From: an uncultured Lachnospiraceae bacterium
GTDB lineage: Bacteria > Bacillota > Clostridia > Lachnospirales > Lachnospiraceae
NCBI GenBank assembly: GCA_947164605.1
Contig: CAMUXE010000002.1
Location: 62,001-126,000, forward strand
Direction: 5' to 3'
Length of the DNA: 64,000 bases
Each line of letters opens with the position of its first letter. Position 1 is the first letter of the stretch. Both the position numbers and the translations under genes were made by a program. The notes under the pieces were generated by a model that did not search any database, was not told the DNA's origin, and saw only the letters and a program-made list of their open reading frames with translations. This document shows, piece by piece, positions 54,093 to 62,599 of this stretch.

Positions 54093-54120
54093 ATTAGATT
54101 TTTTAAGGGGCATGGGCAAT

Positions 54121-54426
54121 ATGAAGATGAAGAAATTTAGACATGTTCCGGCAATAGTGACTTTGACTGCCGGTTTTATAGCATGTCTTGTCTTGATTGT
54201 AAACAAATATGCATTCGTTGACTTCTTGTGGATTTTAGTCTTAACCATGTCGAGCTTTTTTGTCCTGGGTTTGGCGATTGCTGTAATCCTAAACAAGGTC
54301 TTTCATGATGAGGAACTAAAAGAGGAAGAGAAAAAGAAGGCCGAAATTGAGGCTCAAAAGGCTGCCAAAGAGGCAGAGAAAAAAGAAACGGATGCAGATA
54401 AGATTGAAGCGCAAGAAAATGACTAA
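54121..54426 (+). CDS. Small two-helix membrane protein between cheD and sigD
   Basis: A 101-residue protein that I do not recognise. It has a short basic N-terminus, two hydrophobic helices (about 7-27 and 33-57) and a highly charged Lys/Glu/Ala tail that is probably a cytoplasmic coiled coil (about 60-100). AAGGGG lies 10 bases upstream of the ATG at 54121; in-frame starts at 54067 and 54112 are less suited. It sits in the operon between cheD and sigD, so a motility-related job is likely, but this is only context. Confidence 0.65.
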   Translation: MKMKKFRHVPAIVTLTAGFIACLVLIVNKYAFVDFLWILVLTMSSFFVLGLAIAVILNKVFHDEELKEEEKKKAEIEAQKAAKEAEKKETDADKIEAQEND

Positions 54427-54458
54427 AGGATTCCTGATAAATAAGCCGGAGGCATACA

Positions 54459-55223
54459 ATGGATGAGGTGAGCAGAGATAGACTGTGGATTAAATATTCG
54501 AACAGTCGAGATGAGGAGCTGAGAAACCAGCTAATAATTGAATATGCACAGCTTGTCAAGATTGTGGCTGGTAGATTAAGCATCTATCTGGGCTACAATG
54601 TTGAGTACGATGATCTGGTTGGCTATGGTGTCCTCGGCTTAATCGATGCTATAGATAAGTTTGATTATGGTAAAAATGTTAAATTTGAGACATACGCCTC
54701 TCTGAGAATTCGTGGAGCTATACTTGATGAGATAAGAAAGATGGACTGGATTCCTAGATCTTTGCGTCAGAAACAAAAGAAAATTGATGCAGCAATGTCA
54801 AAGATTGAGGCAAGTCTTGGCAGACCTGCCAGCGATGAAGAACTTGCAGCTGAACTAGGTATTTCTGCTGATGAATTGCTTGACTGGCAGTGCCAGACAA
54901 AGGCAACTAACTTGGTATCACTGGATGAAGCCACTGAAGAGGGCACAGGTGAGTCTAAGATGGAATCAATAGGCAATGTCAGATTTGACGCTCCAGAAGA
55001 CGCTGTCGAGAGAGAAGAGCTTAAGCAAAAGCTTGTTGATGCCTTAAATGGTCTGACAGATAAAGAGAGAAGTGTAGTGACTCTCTATTACTATGAGGAA
55101 ATGTCACTCAAGGAGATTAGCCTGGTTCTTGAAGTTTCAGAATCAAGAGTGTCCCAGCTGCATACTAAGGCTTTGGGCAAGATGAGAGAAAAGCTTGGAT
55201 CATATATGGGAATATTGATGTAA
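54459..55223 (+). CDS. sigD: Flagellar sigma factor SigD (FliA/WhiG, sigma-28)
   Basis: SigD directs transcription of late flagellar genes such as flagellin. The 254 residues contain region 2 (YDDLVGYGVLGLIDAIDKFDYGKNVKFETYASLRIRGAI-type sequence), a region 3 with DELAAELGIS, and region 4 (TDKERSVVTLYYYEEMSLKEISLVLEVSESRVSQLHTKAL-type helix-turn-helix). The length is as usual for FliA. No flgM anti-sigma gene is in the window. GCCGGAGG precedes the ATG. Confidence 0.96.
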   Translation: MDEVSRDRLWIKYSNSRDEELRNQLIIEYAQLVKIVAGRLSIYLGYNVEYDDLVGYGVLGLIDAIDKFDYGKNVKFETYASLRIRGAILDEIRKMDWIPRSLRQKQKKIDAAMSKIEASLGRPASDEELAAELGISADELLDWQCQTKATNLVSLDEATEEGTGESKMESIGNVRFDAPEDAVEREELKQKLVDALNGLTDKERSVVTLYYYEEMSLKEISLVLEVSESRVSQLHTKALGKMREKLGSYMGILM

Positions 55224-55243
55224 AAATATAGGGAGGGCTTTTG

Positions 55244-56851
55244 ATGGGAGAATGCCAAAGAGGATATTTTGAGTTTGAGACTAAGGAAGATGGATTGTAC
55301 TTGACTGTCTATCCTCCTAAGACAGATATGAGGCCTGTCTCAATCAACGAAATTCTATATTATGTAGAAAAAAGAAAACTTTACGGTTGTGATTCAGCAA
55401 CTTTGTCTGAGGCTTGTAAGGCAGGAGCTAGTCAAATTACCTGTCTTAAGATTTCTGATGAAAAACCACATCCCTTTCAGGAGTTTGGAGATTATAGGAT
55501 AAGCTCCGATGCTATGAGGGTTGAAGCAGTTTTTTATCCTCCTTTTAAAGGGGCTGATTGTCTTTCTTCTGATGAAATCAAAAAAGATTTAAAGTCAATC
55601 GGTGTTAAATATGGATTTGACGAAGAAGCTATTGCTTCTTTTTTGGATAAAAAGAATTATTTTGACAGTGTGATTGTGGCTAAGGGAACCGAGCCAAGAC
55701 AAGGATGTGATGGATATGTTGAGTACAAGTTTAATCCTGATCTCAAACCGGCTCCCAAAATGAATGAAGATGGAACAGTTGATTTTCATACACTTGAGGT
55801 TGTAAACAATGTTCAAAAAGATCAGGTCGTAGCAGTCTTGCATCCTGAGGACAGAGGATATGCGGGCAAGGATGTCTATGACAGGCTTGTAATGCCAAAG
55901 GCAGTGGGACATGTTATATTCCATCATGGCCGCAATGTCAGATTGTCAGAAGATGGCAAGGAACTTATATCTGATGTCAATGGACATGTAGTTCTTGACG
56001 GTGAAAAGATTCTTGTGTTTGATGTACTTGAGTTGGAAAATGTCGACACATCAAGCGGAGATGTTGATTACAAGGGCAATGTTAAGATAAAAGGCAATGT
56101 TCAGGCTGGATTTAAGGTTAAGGCCAGCGGAGATGTGATTGTTGGCGGCTTGGTTGAAGGTGCTACAATAGAAGCTGGCGGAAATATTACTTTAAACAGA
56201 GGCGTTCAGGGAATGACAAAAGCTAGAATTATAGCTGGTGGCAATATTGTTTCTAAGTTCCTTGAAAGTGCTGAACTTGTCCAGGCTGGTGGTTATATTG
56301 AGACTGATTCTATTCTTCACTCTAAGGTGCTTGCAAAGGATAAGATTGTAGCTACAGGAAGAAATGGCCTCATCGTAGGTGGTGATGTCAGATCTATAGT
56401 TCTTATTGAAGCGACCAACATAGGCAATGAGATGGGAACCAACACTACTGTAGGGGTAGGACTTGATCCAGCTGCTAAAAGAAAAGTTGATTCTTTAAAG
56501 AAAGATTTATCTGAGCTTGGAAACAAGAAGATTCAGTTAAAACAGATTGTAACTTCCTTAAGAAAGATGCAGGATTCTGGTCAGGAACTGGATGATAATA
56601 AAAAACAAATGCAGTCTAAGACTATGACTCAGATGCTCTTGATTGACAAGGAACTCAATGAGAAGAAGAAAGAGCTAGACAACTTAAAGAGTCAGATTAC
56701 TGAGGAGACTAATGCTAGAATTAAGGTCAGAGGAGATGTCTTTGTAGGTACCAGACTCATATTTGGCGATCAATCAATGTTTGTCAAAGAAAAATACTCT
56801 TACTGTCAGTTTATGAAGGAGAGAGCAGACATTAAGTTGATGGCTTTGTAA
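55244..56851 (+). CDS. DUF342 / FapA family flagellar assembly protein A-like
   Basis: A 535-residue protein of the FapA (DUF342) family. The N-terminal 200 residues are less conserved. The core from about 170 to 400 forms a beta-helix of short repeats (KGNVKIKGNVQAGFKVKASG, EAGGNITLNRGVQGM). A coiled coil of about 80 residues (about 415-495) follows. DUF342 proteins occur in polar-flagellate and clostridial operons; the exact role is unsettled. The ATG at 55244 has GGGAGG upstream; TTG at 55241 is in frame. It is 20 bases after sigD. Confidence 0.85.
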   Translation: MGECQRGYFEFETKEDGLYLTVYPPKTDMRPVSINEILYYVEKRKLYGCDSATLSEACKAGASQITCLKISDEKPHPFQEFGDYRISSDAMRVEAVFYPPFKGADCLSSDEIKKDLKSIGVKYGFDEEAIASFLDKKNYFDSVIVAKGTEPRQGCDGYVEYKFNPDLKPAPKMNEDGTVDFHTLEVVNNVQKDQVVAVLHPEDRGYAGKDVYDRLVMPKAVGHVIFHHGRNVRLSEDGKELISDVNGHVVLDGEKILVFDVLELENVDTSSGDVDYKGNVKIKGNVQAGFKVKASGDVIVGGLVEGATIEAGGNITLNRGVQGMTKARIIAGGNIVSKFLESAELVQAGGYIETDSILHSKVLAKDKIVATGRNGLIVGGDVRSIVLIEATNIGNEMGTNTTVGVGLDPAAKRKVDSLKKDLSELGNKKIQLKQIVTSLRKMQDSGQELDDNKKQMQSKTMTQMLLIDKELNEKKKELDNLKSQITEETNARIKVRGDVFVGTRLIFGDQSMFVKEKYSYCQFMKERADIKLMAL

Positions 56852-56876
56852 AAATGCTTGAAAGGTTGTGATTGTA

Positions 56877-57209
56877 ATGGGAGTAAGACCAATTGATATG
56901 GTTATGATGCCGCAGATGCCAGAAGTTTCAAATCAGAAACAACGCGAACAGACAGCACGACCAATTGCGGAGCAGGCCAATGCGCAGGTTTTGGTTCAGA
57001 AGGAAGTTGATGTGAAAACGCATCAGGTTACCAGCAAGGACAATGCCGACAATAAGCATCAAAAAAAGGATGCCAAGGATGAGGCTGACAATAAGTATCA
57101 GGGCCAGGATAAGAAGACAGGTCTTGCTGATGGCAAGGTCACAACAAAGTCAAAGAATGGCTCAAGCCATGATTATGGGTATGGCGGAGGCTTTGATATA
57201 TCTATCTAG
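56877..57209 (+). CDS. Small hydrophilic protein of the fla operon, unknown function
   Basis: A 110-residue protein beginning MGVRPIDMVMMPQMPEVS. The middle is almost only Lys, Asp, Gln, Asn and Ala, and it ends in GGGFDISI. From memory, similar short proteins occur near sigD/DUF342 genes in clostridial motility loci. They share the start (RPIDMQxMMP-like) and a C-terminal IDIxI-like end. The ATG at 56877 has GAAAGG upstream; GTG 56868 is in frame. I cannot name a function. Confidence 0.6.
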   Translation: MGVRPIDMVMMPQMPEVSNQKQREQTARPIAEQANAQVLVQKEVDVKTHQVTSKDNADNKHQKKDAKDEADNKYQGQDKKTGLADGKVTTKSKNGSSHDYGYGGGFDISI

Positions 57210-57256
57210 ACAGCCATAATCAAATAGTTTATTTTGTAGATGGGCAAGGAGTGTGT

Positions 57257-58186
57257 ATGGCTACATTAATATTTGTACTGATTGCAATAGGCACAGTATG
57301 TCTTATAGCCAGTTTTATAATACCAAATACAGAGGAAAAACAGCCGGAGATTACAACTCCGGCTGAACTTTCTGATGAGAATAAAGCTAGGATTCAAGAA
57401 GAGATTCAAAAACTGATTGAGAGAGAACTCAGTGAAATAGAGGAAAGAACAGAGGCCTCCTTGGATAAAATTTCCAACACCAAGATTCTTGAGATGAGCG
57501 ATTATGCTAAAACAGTAATTGATCAGATCAATAAGGATCACAATGAGGTGATGTTTCTCTATGACATGCTCAATGAGAAGTCTAAGGATGTAAAGAATAC
57601 GGTTAGAGAGGTTAACACAGCTAAGAGGGAGGTAAAGAGAACTCTTGAAATGAGCAATATTGATCAGGAAAAGGCATTGGCTGCTGACTTAGACCTGTCT
57701 GACAATCAGAATAGATCTGAAGATGGGCTGGATGATTCGGAATCACAGCTTGAAAACAAACCCAAAAAGAACAGATACCGCAATGACCCAGAGAAGAAAG
57801 CCAGAAAGAAGAACCAAAAGAATTCTAAGAAGGCCAGAGACGGGAAGAAGAAAGAGACAGATAAGTCAGAGACTAGAACTGATAGTTCTGATAGGACTGA
57901 CAGCATAAATAGAACTGACAGCATAGTTAGAACTGACAACATAAATAGAACTGATAGCATCGATAAAACTGATTCTGCAAAGGCTCAATTGCTTTCCTCC
58001 AAAGAATCAGGCTCAGGCAAAGCTCAGGGCTTAGGTAAAAATCAAGGCTCAGGCAAAGCTCAGGTCTCAGCTAAGGAGAGGGTGCTTGAACTTCACAGGC
58101 AAGGAAAGAGCGAGAGAGAGATTGCAAAAGAACTCTCTATGGGCATAGGCGAAGTGAGCCTGATAACAAAGCTTGCTTCTAAATAG
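57257..58186 (+). CDS. Membrane-anchored coiled-coil protein with C-terminal HTH-like motif (DUF6115-like)
   Basis: A 309-residue protein. One N-terminal membrane helix (about 3-23) is followed by a long coiled coil (about 40-140, Glu/Lys-rich) and a hydrophilic, repeat-rich region with the RTDSIN hexapeptide (six imperfect copies). A C-terminal segment reads AKERVLELHRQGKSEREIAKEL followed by MGIGEVSLI, like a short helix-turn-helix. The DUF6115 name is from memory. The ATG at 57257 follows AAGGAG; GTG at 57251 is in frame. It is probably the last-but-one gene of the fla transcript. Confidence 0.6.
   Translation: MATLIFVLIAIGTVCLIASFIIPNTEEKQPEITTPAELSDENKARIQEEIQKLIERELSEIEERTEASLDKISNTKILEMSDYAKTVIDQINKDHNEVMFLYDMLNEKSKDVKNTVREVNTAKREVKRTLEMSNIDQEKALAADLDLSDNQNRSEDGLDDSESQLENKPKKNRYRNDPEKKARKKNQKNSKKARDGKKKETDKSETRTDSSDRTDSINRTDSIVRTDNINRTDSIDKTDSAKAQLLSSKESGSGKAQGLGKNQGSGKAQVSAKERVLELHRQGKSEREIAKELSMGIGEVSLITKLASK
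57875..57976 (+). repeat. Imperfect 18-base tandem repeats
   Basis: Five full units and one partial unit of an 18-base repeat (AGAACTGACAGCATAAAT and variants) encode RTDSIN-like hexapeptides in the coiled-coil protein. They form a linker between the coiled coil and the C-terminal HTH-like end. Confidence 0.85.
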
Positions 58187-58219
58187 CTATTTTAATTTTA
58201 ATCCTAATTCGAGGTTATT

Positions 58220-58831
58220 ATGCAAAATAAATTTAAGTATTTTCTTAGGGGGCTAGGTTCAGGCTTTTATGTACTTGCCTTAATTCTTGCTATCTACAAT
58301 GTAGCGGCTAAGGGAAAAAGCGCTGATACAAGTGTGACCACTAAGGCATCATCTATCATTTCTTACACAAAGGAAGCACAGACAAAGGCTGGCGATGATG
58401 ATAAGAAAAGTGAAGCTAAGAAGGCTGACACAGGCTCTTCAGACTCGGACTCCAAGTCATCTGATTCAGATTCAAAGACAAATTCGGACTCAAAGACAAA
58501 TTCAGATTCTAAGACAGAGTCGGATTCAAAGGATTCTGACTCAAAGTCTGCTTCTGATTCAAAAGATTCAGACTCGAAGTCAGGCTCAGGGGATGATGAG
58601 AAAAGCACAGATTCCTCTGGCAGAGAGGTCGAAGTTGATCTCTCAGAGATCGTGAATGCTTCTGATGTGGCTAAAGCCCTTGAGAGAGCAGGAGTTATCG
58701 ATGACTCTGATAAGCTTCTTGATTATTTGAGAGACAATAATCTGACAACAAGGCTTAAAAGTGGAAGCTACAAGTTTGCTCAAGGTTTGACAGCAGAGGA
58801 AGTTGCAAAGAAATTGACAGGACAAAATTAA
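58220..58831 (+). CDS. Membrane protein with Ser/Asp/Lys-rich stalk and MltG-LysM-like C-terminal domain
   Basis: A 203-residue protein with one N-terminal membrane helix (about 10-30) and a Ser/Asp/Lys repeat region (about 70-135). The C-terminal domain (about 140-203) reads DVAKALERAGVIDDSDKLLDY, then RLKSGSYKFAQGLTAEEVAKKL. This resembles the LysM-like part of endolytic transglycosylase MltG (YceG), but the catalytic YceG domain is absent. It could bind peptidoglycan without cutting it, for example near the flagellar rod; this is inference. The gene ends in a terminator. Confidence 0.65.
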   Translation: MQNKFKYFLRGLGSGFYVLALILAIYNVAAKGKSADTSVTTKASSIISYTKEAQTKAGDDDKKSEAKKADTGSSDSDSKSSDSDSKTNSDSKTNSDSKTESDSKDSDSKSASDSKDSDSKSGSGDDEKSTDSSGREVEVDLSEIVNASDVAKALERAGVIDDSDKLLDYLRDNNLTTRLKSGSYKFAQGLTAEEVAKKLTGQN

Positions 58832-58833
58832 AT

Positions 58834-58866
58834 TGTCAAGTAAAAATACTTGACAGTTTATTTTTA
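58834..58866 (+). terminator. Terminator ending the fla/che region
   Basis: TGTCAAGTA, an AAAA loop, then TACTTGACA form a 9-base-pair stem, followed by GTTTATTTTTA. It starts 2 bases after the stop of the previous gene. The 3' arm also supplies the -35 box of the next promoter. Confidence 0.75.
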
Positions 58867-58878
58867 TGATGGTAAGAT
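58850..58878 (+). promoter_or_regulatory. Sigma-A promoter for ylxM-ffh-rpsP-khpA
   Basis: An exact TTGACA (58850-58855) and TAAGAT (58873-58878) are separated by 17 bases. The ylxM start is 32 bases after the -10. Confidence 0.7.
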
Positions 58879-58909
58879 ATGCCTTGTTTGATTTAGAGGA
58901 TAACTGACT

Positions 58910-59257
58910 ATGGAACGTTTTGTGGAACAATCTTTGTTATATGACTTTTATGGAGAGCTCTTAAATGAGCACCAGAGAAGAGTTTATGAGGATGTTGTTT
59001 TTAATGATCTCACCTTGAGTGAGGCAGCTAGCGAATATAATATCTCAAGACAGGGTGTCTCAGATATGTTGAAGCGAATCAACAATTCATTGAAGAAGTA
59101 TGAAGATAAGTTGCACTTGGTTGAAAAGTTTGAAGATACCAAGGACAAGGTCAGAGAAATCTCAGATATTGCTGATGCCATGGCTAAAAAGCAGGGCAGC
59201 AGTGATGAAATTGAGAAAATCAGACATCTTGCCAAAGAGATTATAGAAGAATTCTAA
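58910..59257 (+). CDS. ylxM: YlxM family HTH protein (UPF0122), SRP-associated
   Basis: YlxM is a small helix-turn-helix protein encoded before ffh in firmicutes; in streptococci it modulates signal recognition particle assembly. The 115 residues have LYDFYGELLNEHQRRVYEDVV and LSEAASEYNISRQGVSDMLKR, the HTH. A helical tail follows. It starts 12 bases before ffh. Confidence 0.94.
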   Translation: MERFVEQSLLYDFYGELLNEHQRRVYEDVVFNDLTLSEAASEYNISRQGVSDMLKRINNSLKKYEDKLHLVEKFEDTKDKVREISDIADAMAKKQGSSDEIEKIRHLAKEIIEEF

Positions 59258-59269
59258 TGGAGAGAAGAT

Positions 59270-60631
59270 ATGGCATTTGACAGTTTATCTGATAAGCTAC
59301 AAAACATATTCAAAAACCTTCGAGGCAAGGGAAGACTTTCTGAGGCAGACGTAAAAGTTGCTATGAAGGAAGTTAAGATGGCTCTGCTTGAGGCAGATGT
59401 AAACTTTAAGGTTGTGAAGAGTTTTGTAAAGACAGTTGAAGAGAGAGCTATAGGCCAGGATGTTATGAAGAGTCTTACACCTGGACAGATGGTTATCAAG
59501 ATTGTAAATGAGGAAATGGTCAACCTTATGGGTTCGACTACTACCGAGATTGCACTTAGACCAAGCGGTGAGATTACAGTAATTCTTATGGCAGGTCTTC
59601 AGGGTGCTGGTAAAACTACCACAACAGCTAAGCTTGCTGGTAAGTACAAGGCAAAAGGTAAAAAGCCTTTACTTGTAGCTTGTGATGTTTACAGACCAGC
59701 GGCAATAGAGCAGTTGAAAATCAACGGCGAAAAACAGGGCGTTGAAGTATTTGCCATGGGAACTGGCGTAAGCCCAGTAGATATAGCTAAAGCAGCTGTG
59801 TCCCACGCAAAGGCAAATGGTTTCAATATAGTAATCCTTGATACAGCAGGTCGTCTCCATGTCGATGAGGACATGATGGATGAGCTCATTCAGATCAAGA
59901 ATGCAGTTGATGTATACCAGACAGTTTTAGTTGTTGACTCAATGACTGGTCAGGACGCGGTCAATGTTGCATCTTCATTCAATGATAAGATTGGAATTGA
60001 CGGTGTCATCTTAACTAAGCTTGATGGTGATACAAGAGGCGGTGCTGCTCTTTCAATTAAGGCAGTCACAGGAAAGCCTATTCTTTATGCCGGCATGGGT
60101 GAGAAGCTCTCTGATTTGGAGCAGTTCTATCCAGATAGAATGGCATCAAGAATTCTTGGAATGGGTGATGTGCTTACTCTTATTGAGAAAGCTGAAGCTC
60201 AGATTGATGAAGAAAAAGCCAGAGAAATGGAGAAAAAGCTTAAGAAAGCTGAGTTCGACTTCAATGACTTTTTGGACTATATGGGTCAGATCCGAAATAT
60301 GGGTGGCATAGGTTCAATCCTTAACATGCTTCCTGGTATGGGAGCTGGTCAGATTAAGGGAATGGATGAAAATATGGCCTCTGATGCTGAATCAGGTATG
60401 AAGAGGACAGAATCAATTATCTTCTCTATGACAGCTGAGGAGAGGGCTAACCCTTCTATCTTAAACCCAAGTAGAAAAAACAGAATCGCAAAAGGTGCAG
60501 GTGTTGATATCGCAGATGTTAATCGTCTTGTAAAGCAGTTTGATCAGATGAAAAAGATGATGAAACAAATGCCTGGCATGATGAAGGGCGCAAAGAGGCG
60601 CGGCGGTTTCAAGTTCCCATTCGGGATGTAA
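59270..60631 (+). CDS. ffh: Signal recognition particle protein Ffh (SRP54)
   Basis: Ffh binds signal peptides and SRP RNA for co-translational targeting. The 453 residues contain the N domain (AFDSLSDKLQNIFKNLRGKG), the G domain P-loop GLQGAGKTTTTAKLA (about 107), LDTAGRLHVDEDMM and TKLDGDTRGGAALS. The methionine-rich M domain with MKKMMKQMPGMMKG is at the end. Length is normal. GGAGAGAAGAT precedes the ATG. Confidence 0.97.
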   Translation: MAFDSLSDKLQNIFKNLRGKGRLSEADVKVAMKEVKMALLEADVNFKVVKSFVKTVEERAIGQDVMKSLTPGQMVIKIVNEEMVNLMGSTTTEIALRPSGEITVILMAGLQGAGKTTTTAKLAGKYKAKGKKPLLVACDVYRPAAIEQLKINGEKQGVEVFAMGTGVSPVDIAKAAVSHAKANGFNIVILDTAGRLHVDEDMMDELIQIKNAVDVYQTVLVVDSMTGQDAVNVASSFNDKIGIDGVILTKLDGDTRGGAALSIKAVTGKPILYAGMGEKLSDLEQFYPDRMASRILGMGDVLTLIEKAEAQIDEEKAREMEKKLKKAEFDFNDFLDYMGQIRNMGGIGSILNMLPGMGAGQIKGMDENMASDAESGMKRTESIIFSMTAEERANPSILNPSRKNRIAKGAGVDIADVNRLVKQFDQMKKMMKQMPGMMKGAKRRGGFKFPFGM

Positions 60632-60693
60632 TTAATTAGGTGATTAGGGCAAAGCCCTTCACATATATTTATTTTTTTTGGAGGTAATTTAAA

Positions 60694-60939
60694 ATGGCAG
60701 TAAAAATCAGATTAAAGAGATTAGGTGAGAAGAAGTCTCCTTTCTATAGAATTATCGTAGCTGATTCTAGATCTCCTAGAAACGGTAGATTCATAGATCA
60801 GATCGGTACTTATGATCCTAACTACGATCCATGTAAGCTTAACATCGATGCTGAAGCAGCTAAGAAGTGGCTTTCAAACGGTGCTCAGCCAACAGAGGTT
60901 GTTGGAAAACTTTTCAAGATGGCTGGTATTACTGAATAA
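60694..60939 (+). CDS. rpsP: 30S ribosomal protein S16
   Basis: The 81-residue S16 protein starts with [33 protein letters not shown], the family signature, followed by [17 protein letters not shown] precedes the ATG. The gap from ffh holds a short AGGGC/GCCCT hairpin and a T-run (60646-60678), possibly a weak attenuator. Downstream comes khpA. Confidence 0.98.
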   Translation: MAVKIRLKRLGEKKSPFYRIIVADSRSPRNGRFIDQIGTYDPNYDPCKLNIDAEAAKKWLSNGAQPTEVVGKLFKMAGITE

Positions 60940-60963
60940 TAATTGCAGCGGAGGTGATGCTCT

Positions 60964-61194
60964 ATGAAGGAACTAGTTGAGACCATTGCTAAAGCATTAG
61001 TTGATAATCCAGACAAGGTTCAGGCAACCGAGACTGAGAAAGATAAGACAATCGTTGTAAATCTTAAGGTTGATCCTGCTGATATGGGCAAGGTGATCGG
61101 AAGATCAGGACGCATCGCTAAGTCAATTAGAACTGTGGTAACTGCTGCAGCTACAAAGGTTGATAAGCATGTTGTTGTTGAAATCGACAGCTAA
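60964..61194 (+). CDS. khpA: KH-domain RNA-binding protein KhpA (YlqC)
   Basis: A 76-residue single type II KH domain with the GxxG loop (IGRSGRIAKSIRTVV). KhpA forms a complex with KhpB in Gram-positive bacteria and binds many RNAs. Its place after rpsP is the common firmicute arrangement. CGGAGGTGATG precedes the ATG. A terminator follows, so rimM is not read through from here without bypassing it. Confidence 0.95.
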   Translation: MKELVETIAKALVDNPDKVQATETEKDKTIVVNLKVDPADMGKVIGRSGRIAKSIRTVVTAAATKVDKHVVVEIDS

Positions 61195-61258
61195 TAGATT
61201 AATAAACAAAAAGTTCCGGATTTGAATAAAGTTCGGTTAAGGGCCTAATAGCTTTTTC

Positions 61259-61290
61259 AGAGTCAGAGAAAAATCTCTGACTCTTTTTTA
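61259..61290 (+). terminator. Terminator after khpA
   Basis: AGAGTCAGAGA, an AAAA loop, then TCTCTGACTCT make a perfect 11-base-pair stem, followed by TTTTT. It ends the ylxM-khpA unit before the usual rimM. Confidence 0.93.
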
Positions 61291-61370
61291 TTGTTTAGTA
61301 ATAAAAGAGGATATCCAATAAGATTTTTGAAAATTTAATAAAAAAATTCCTATATAAGTATTTACTTTTT

Positions 61371-61379
61371 TGATATAAT
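61371..61379 (+). promoter_or_regulatory. Extended -10 promoter for the DUF6033-like gene
   Basis: TGATATAAT is an exact extended -10 (TGnTATAAT). There is no clear -35. The next bases are GCCGACAA, one change away from the sigma-D -10, but TAAA is missing at the proper distance. The start codon is 62 bases downstream. Confidence 0.5.
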
Positions 61380-61441
61380 TGCCGACAATACAATTAGAAG
61401 TACAAGGATGTACGAATTTATAATTGAAAGGAGTCTTTACT

Positions 61442-62422
61442 ATGGCAATCGGAATGAACAACGCTATCAGTGCTATTGCGTCGATTCCATCTGATAGTGT
61501 AAAGAACAATTCAATATTTAACCCTGAGACGCTTAAGCTTTCAAATAGCGAAAAGGACATTAAGACCTTCGCTAAGGAAACATATGAAAGGACAGGGATG
61601 TCTGATGGTTCAAGAAGAGACCAGACTGACAGAACCAATAAGGTAGAGGCCAGCAGGTTGGGAAATCCTAACTTAAGCGAATCTACTGAAGAGTATTTAC
61701 GAGAATTACAGGAAAGGTTTGATTCTATGAACTTTATAGTCGTAGATGATGATTATAGCTCAGATCCAAGGATGGATTCAGCTTCTATCTATGATTCAAG
61801 TAAGATGACAGTTATAATTGACGAGAGTCGACTTTCAAGAATGGCATATGACAGTGAATATAGAGATAGGGTTGAGAGCAATATTGCTAAGGCTCAAGAA
61901 GCTGTCAGAGATGCTGTTAAGAACACAGGCTTTGCTAGAGACGATTTGGCAGTATATGGAATGGATATTTCACTAGATGATAAGTACTATGCTGTATTTA
62001 ATAGTTCTGATATTTCAGTCGCTAGAAGACTTGGCTTTTCAGTGTCGGGCAATTCGGATATAAGTGCTGAGGGCGTGAAGATGGTCACAAAGACTATGGA
62101 TAATGCCAGCGGCAAGGAGCCACCTTATGTGGGAAGTTCAGAGGATTATGCTCCTAAGAATTCTAACATATCGGCAGCTAATTCATATGCTCTAAAGGCA
62201 TATGAGGCTACTAAGGCGGTCGAAAATCAAAAAAATCAATACACAGTCAACCGCAACAGCCTTACAAAAGCGGGGCTTTTTGTGGATGATGATCTTCTTA
62301 CCGCAGCAGATATACAGGGATTGATATCAAAAGTAAATGAAGCTACCCTAAGTTGGTTTTCAAATAATATCTTATCTTCAACAGAAAGGGTTTTAGGTAG
62401 GAATTTTGATATTAAGTATTAA
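61442..62422 (+). CDS. Soluble protein of unknown function (DUF6033-like)
   Basis: A 326-residue protein without signal peptide or membrane helix. It begins MAIGMNNAISAIASIPSDS. From about 100 it has FIVVDDDYSSD, SKMTVIIDESRLSRMAYDSEYRDRVE and SLDDKYYAVFNSSD, a pattern I associate with DUF6033 proteins of Lachnospiraceae, but this is memory and not confirmed. Residues 30-80 are rich in charged and Ser residues. The ATG at 61442 has AAAGGAG 8 bases upstream. It stands alone between two terminators. The N-terminus resembles those of flagellar-associated soluble proteins, and the function is unknown. Confidence 0.6.
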   Translation: MAIGMNNAISAIASIPSDSVKNNSIFNPETLKLSNSEKDIKTFAKETYERTGMSDGSRRDQTDRTNKVEASRLGNPNLSESTEEYLRELQERFDSMNFIVVDDDYSSDPRMDSASIYDSSKMTVIIDESRLSRMAYDSEYRDRVESNIAKAQEAVRDAVKNTGFARDDLAVYGMDISLDDKYYAVFNSSDISVARRLGFSVSGNSDISAEGVKMVTKTMDNASGKEPPYVGSSEDYAPKNSNISAANSYALKAYEATKAVENQKNQYTVNRNSLTKAGLFVDDDLLTAADIQGLISKVNEATLSWFSNNILSSTERVLGRNFDIKY

Positions 62423-62444
62423 ATTAAATATAGCAATAAAAAAG

Positions 62445-62500
62445 GCACTCACTGCTCTAGATAGATATTAAATCTAGATAAAAGCAGGAGTGCTTTTTTA
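62445..62500 (+). terminator. Terminator after the DUF6033-like gene
   Basis: GCACTC pairs with GAGTGC, then CTGCT with AGCAG and CTAGAT with ATCTAG (one A bulge), followed by six T residues. Confidence 0.92.
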
Positions 62501-62504
62501 CGCC

Positions 62505-62533
62505 TTGAAAAATGCCTCTTATTTAGTTATTAT
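62505..62533 (+). promoter_or_regulatory. Sigma-A-like promoter for the cohesin-like gene and rimM
   Basis: TTGAAA (62505-62510) and TATTAT (62528-62533) are separated by 17 bases, each one change from consensus. The start of the next gene is 66 bases downstream. It would also drive rimM, which overlaps that gene. Confidence 0.5.
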
Positions 62534-62599
62534 AAATTAGGAAATTTAGAATTTTATTTTATTTTTTCTAATTAGCTCTGAAAGATTTTAGGTGATGAT

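Noticed and set aside
60646-60678. Strong terminator between ffh and rpsP
   Set aside because: The hairpin has only 5 base pairs and the T-run is 12 bases away. I mention it only as a possible weak attenuator.
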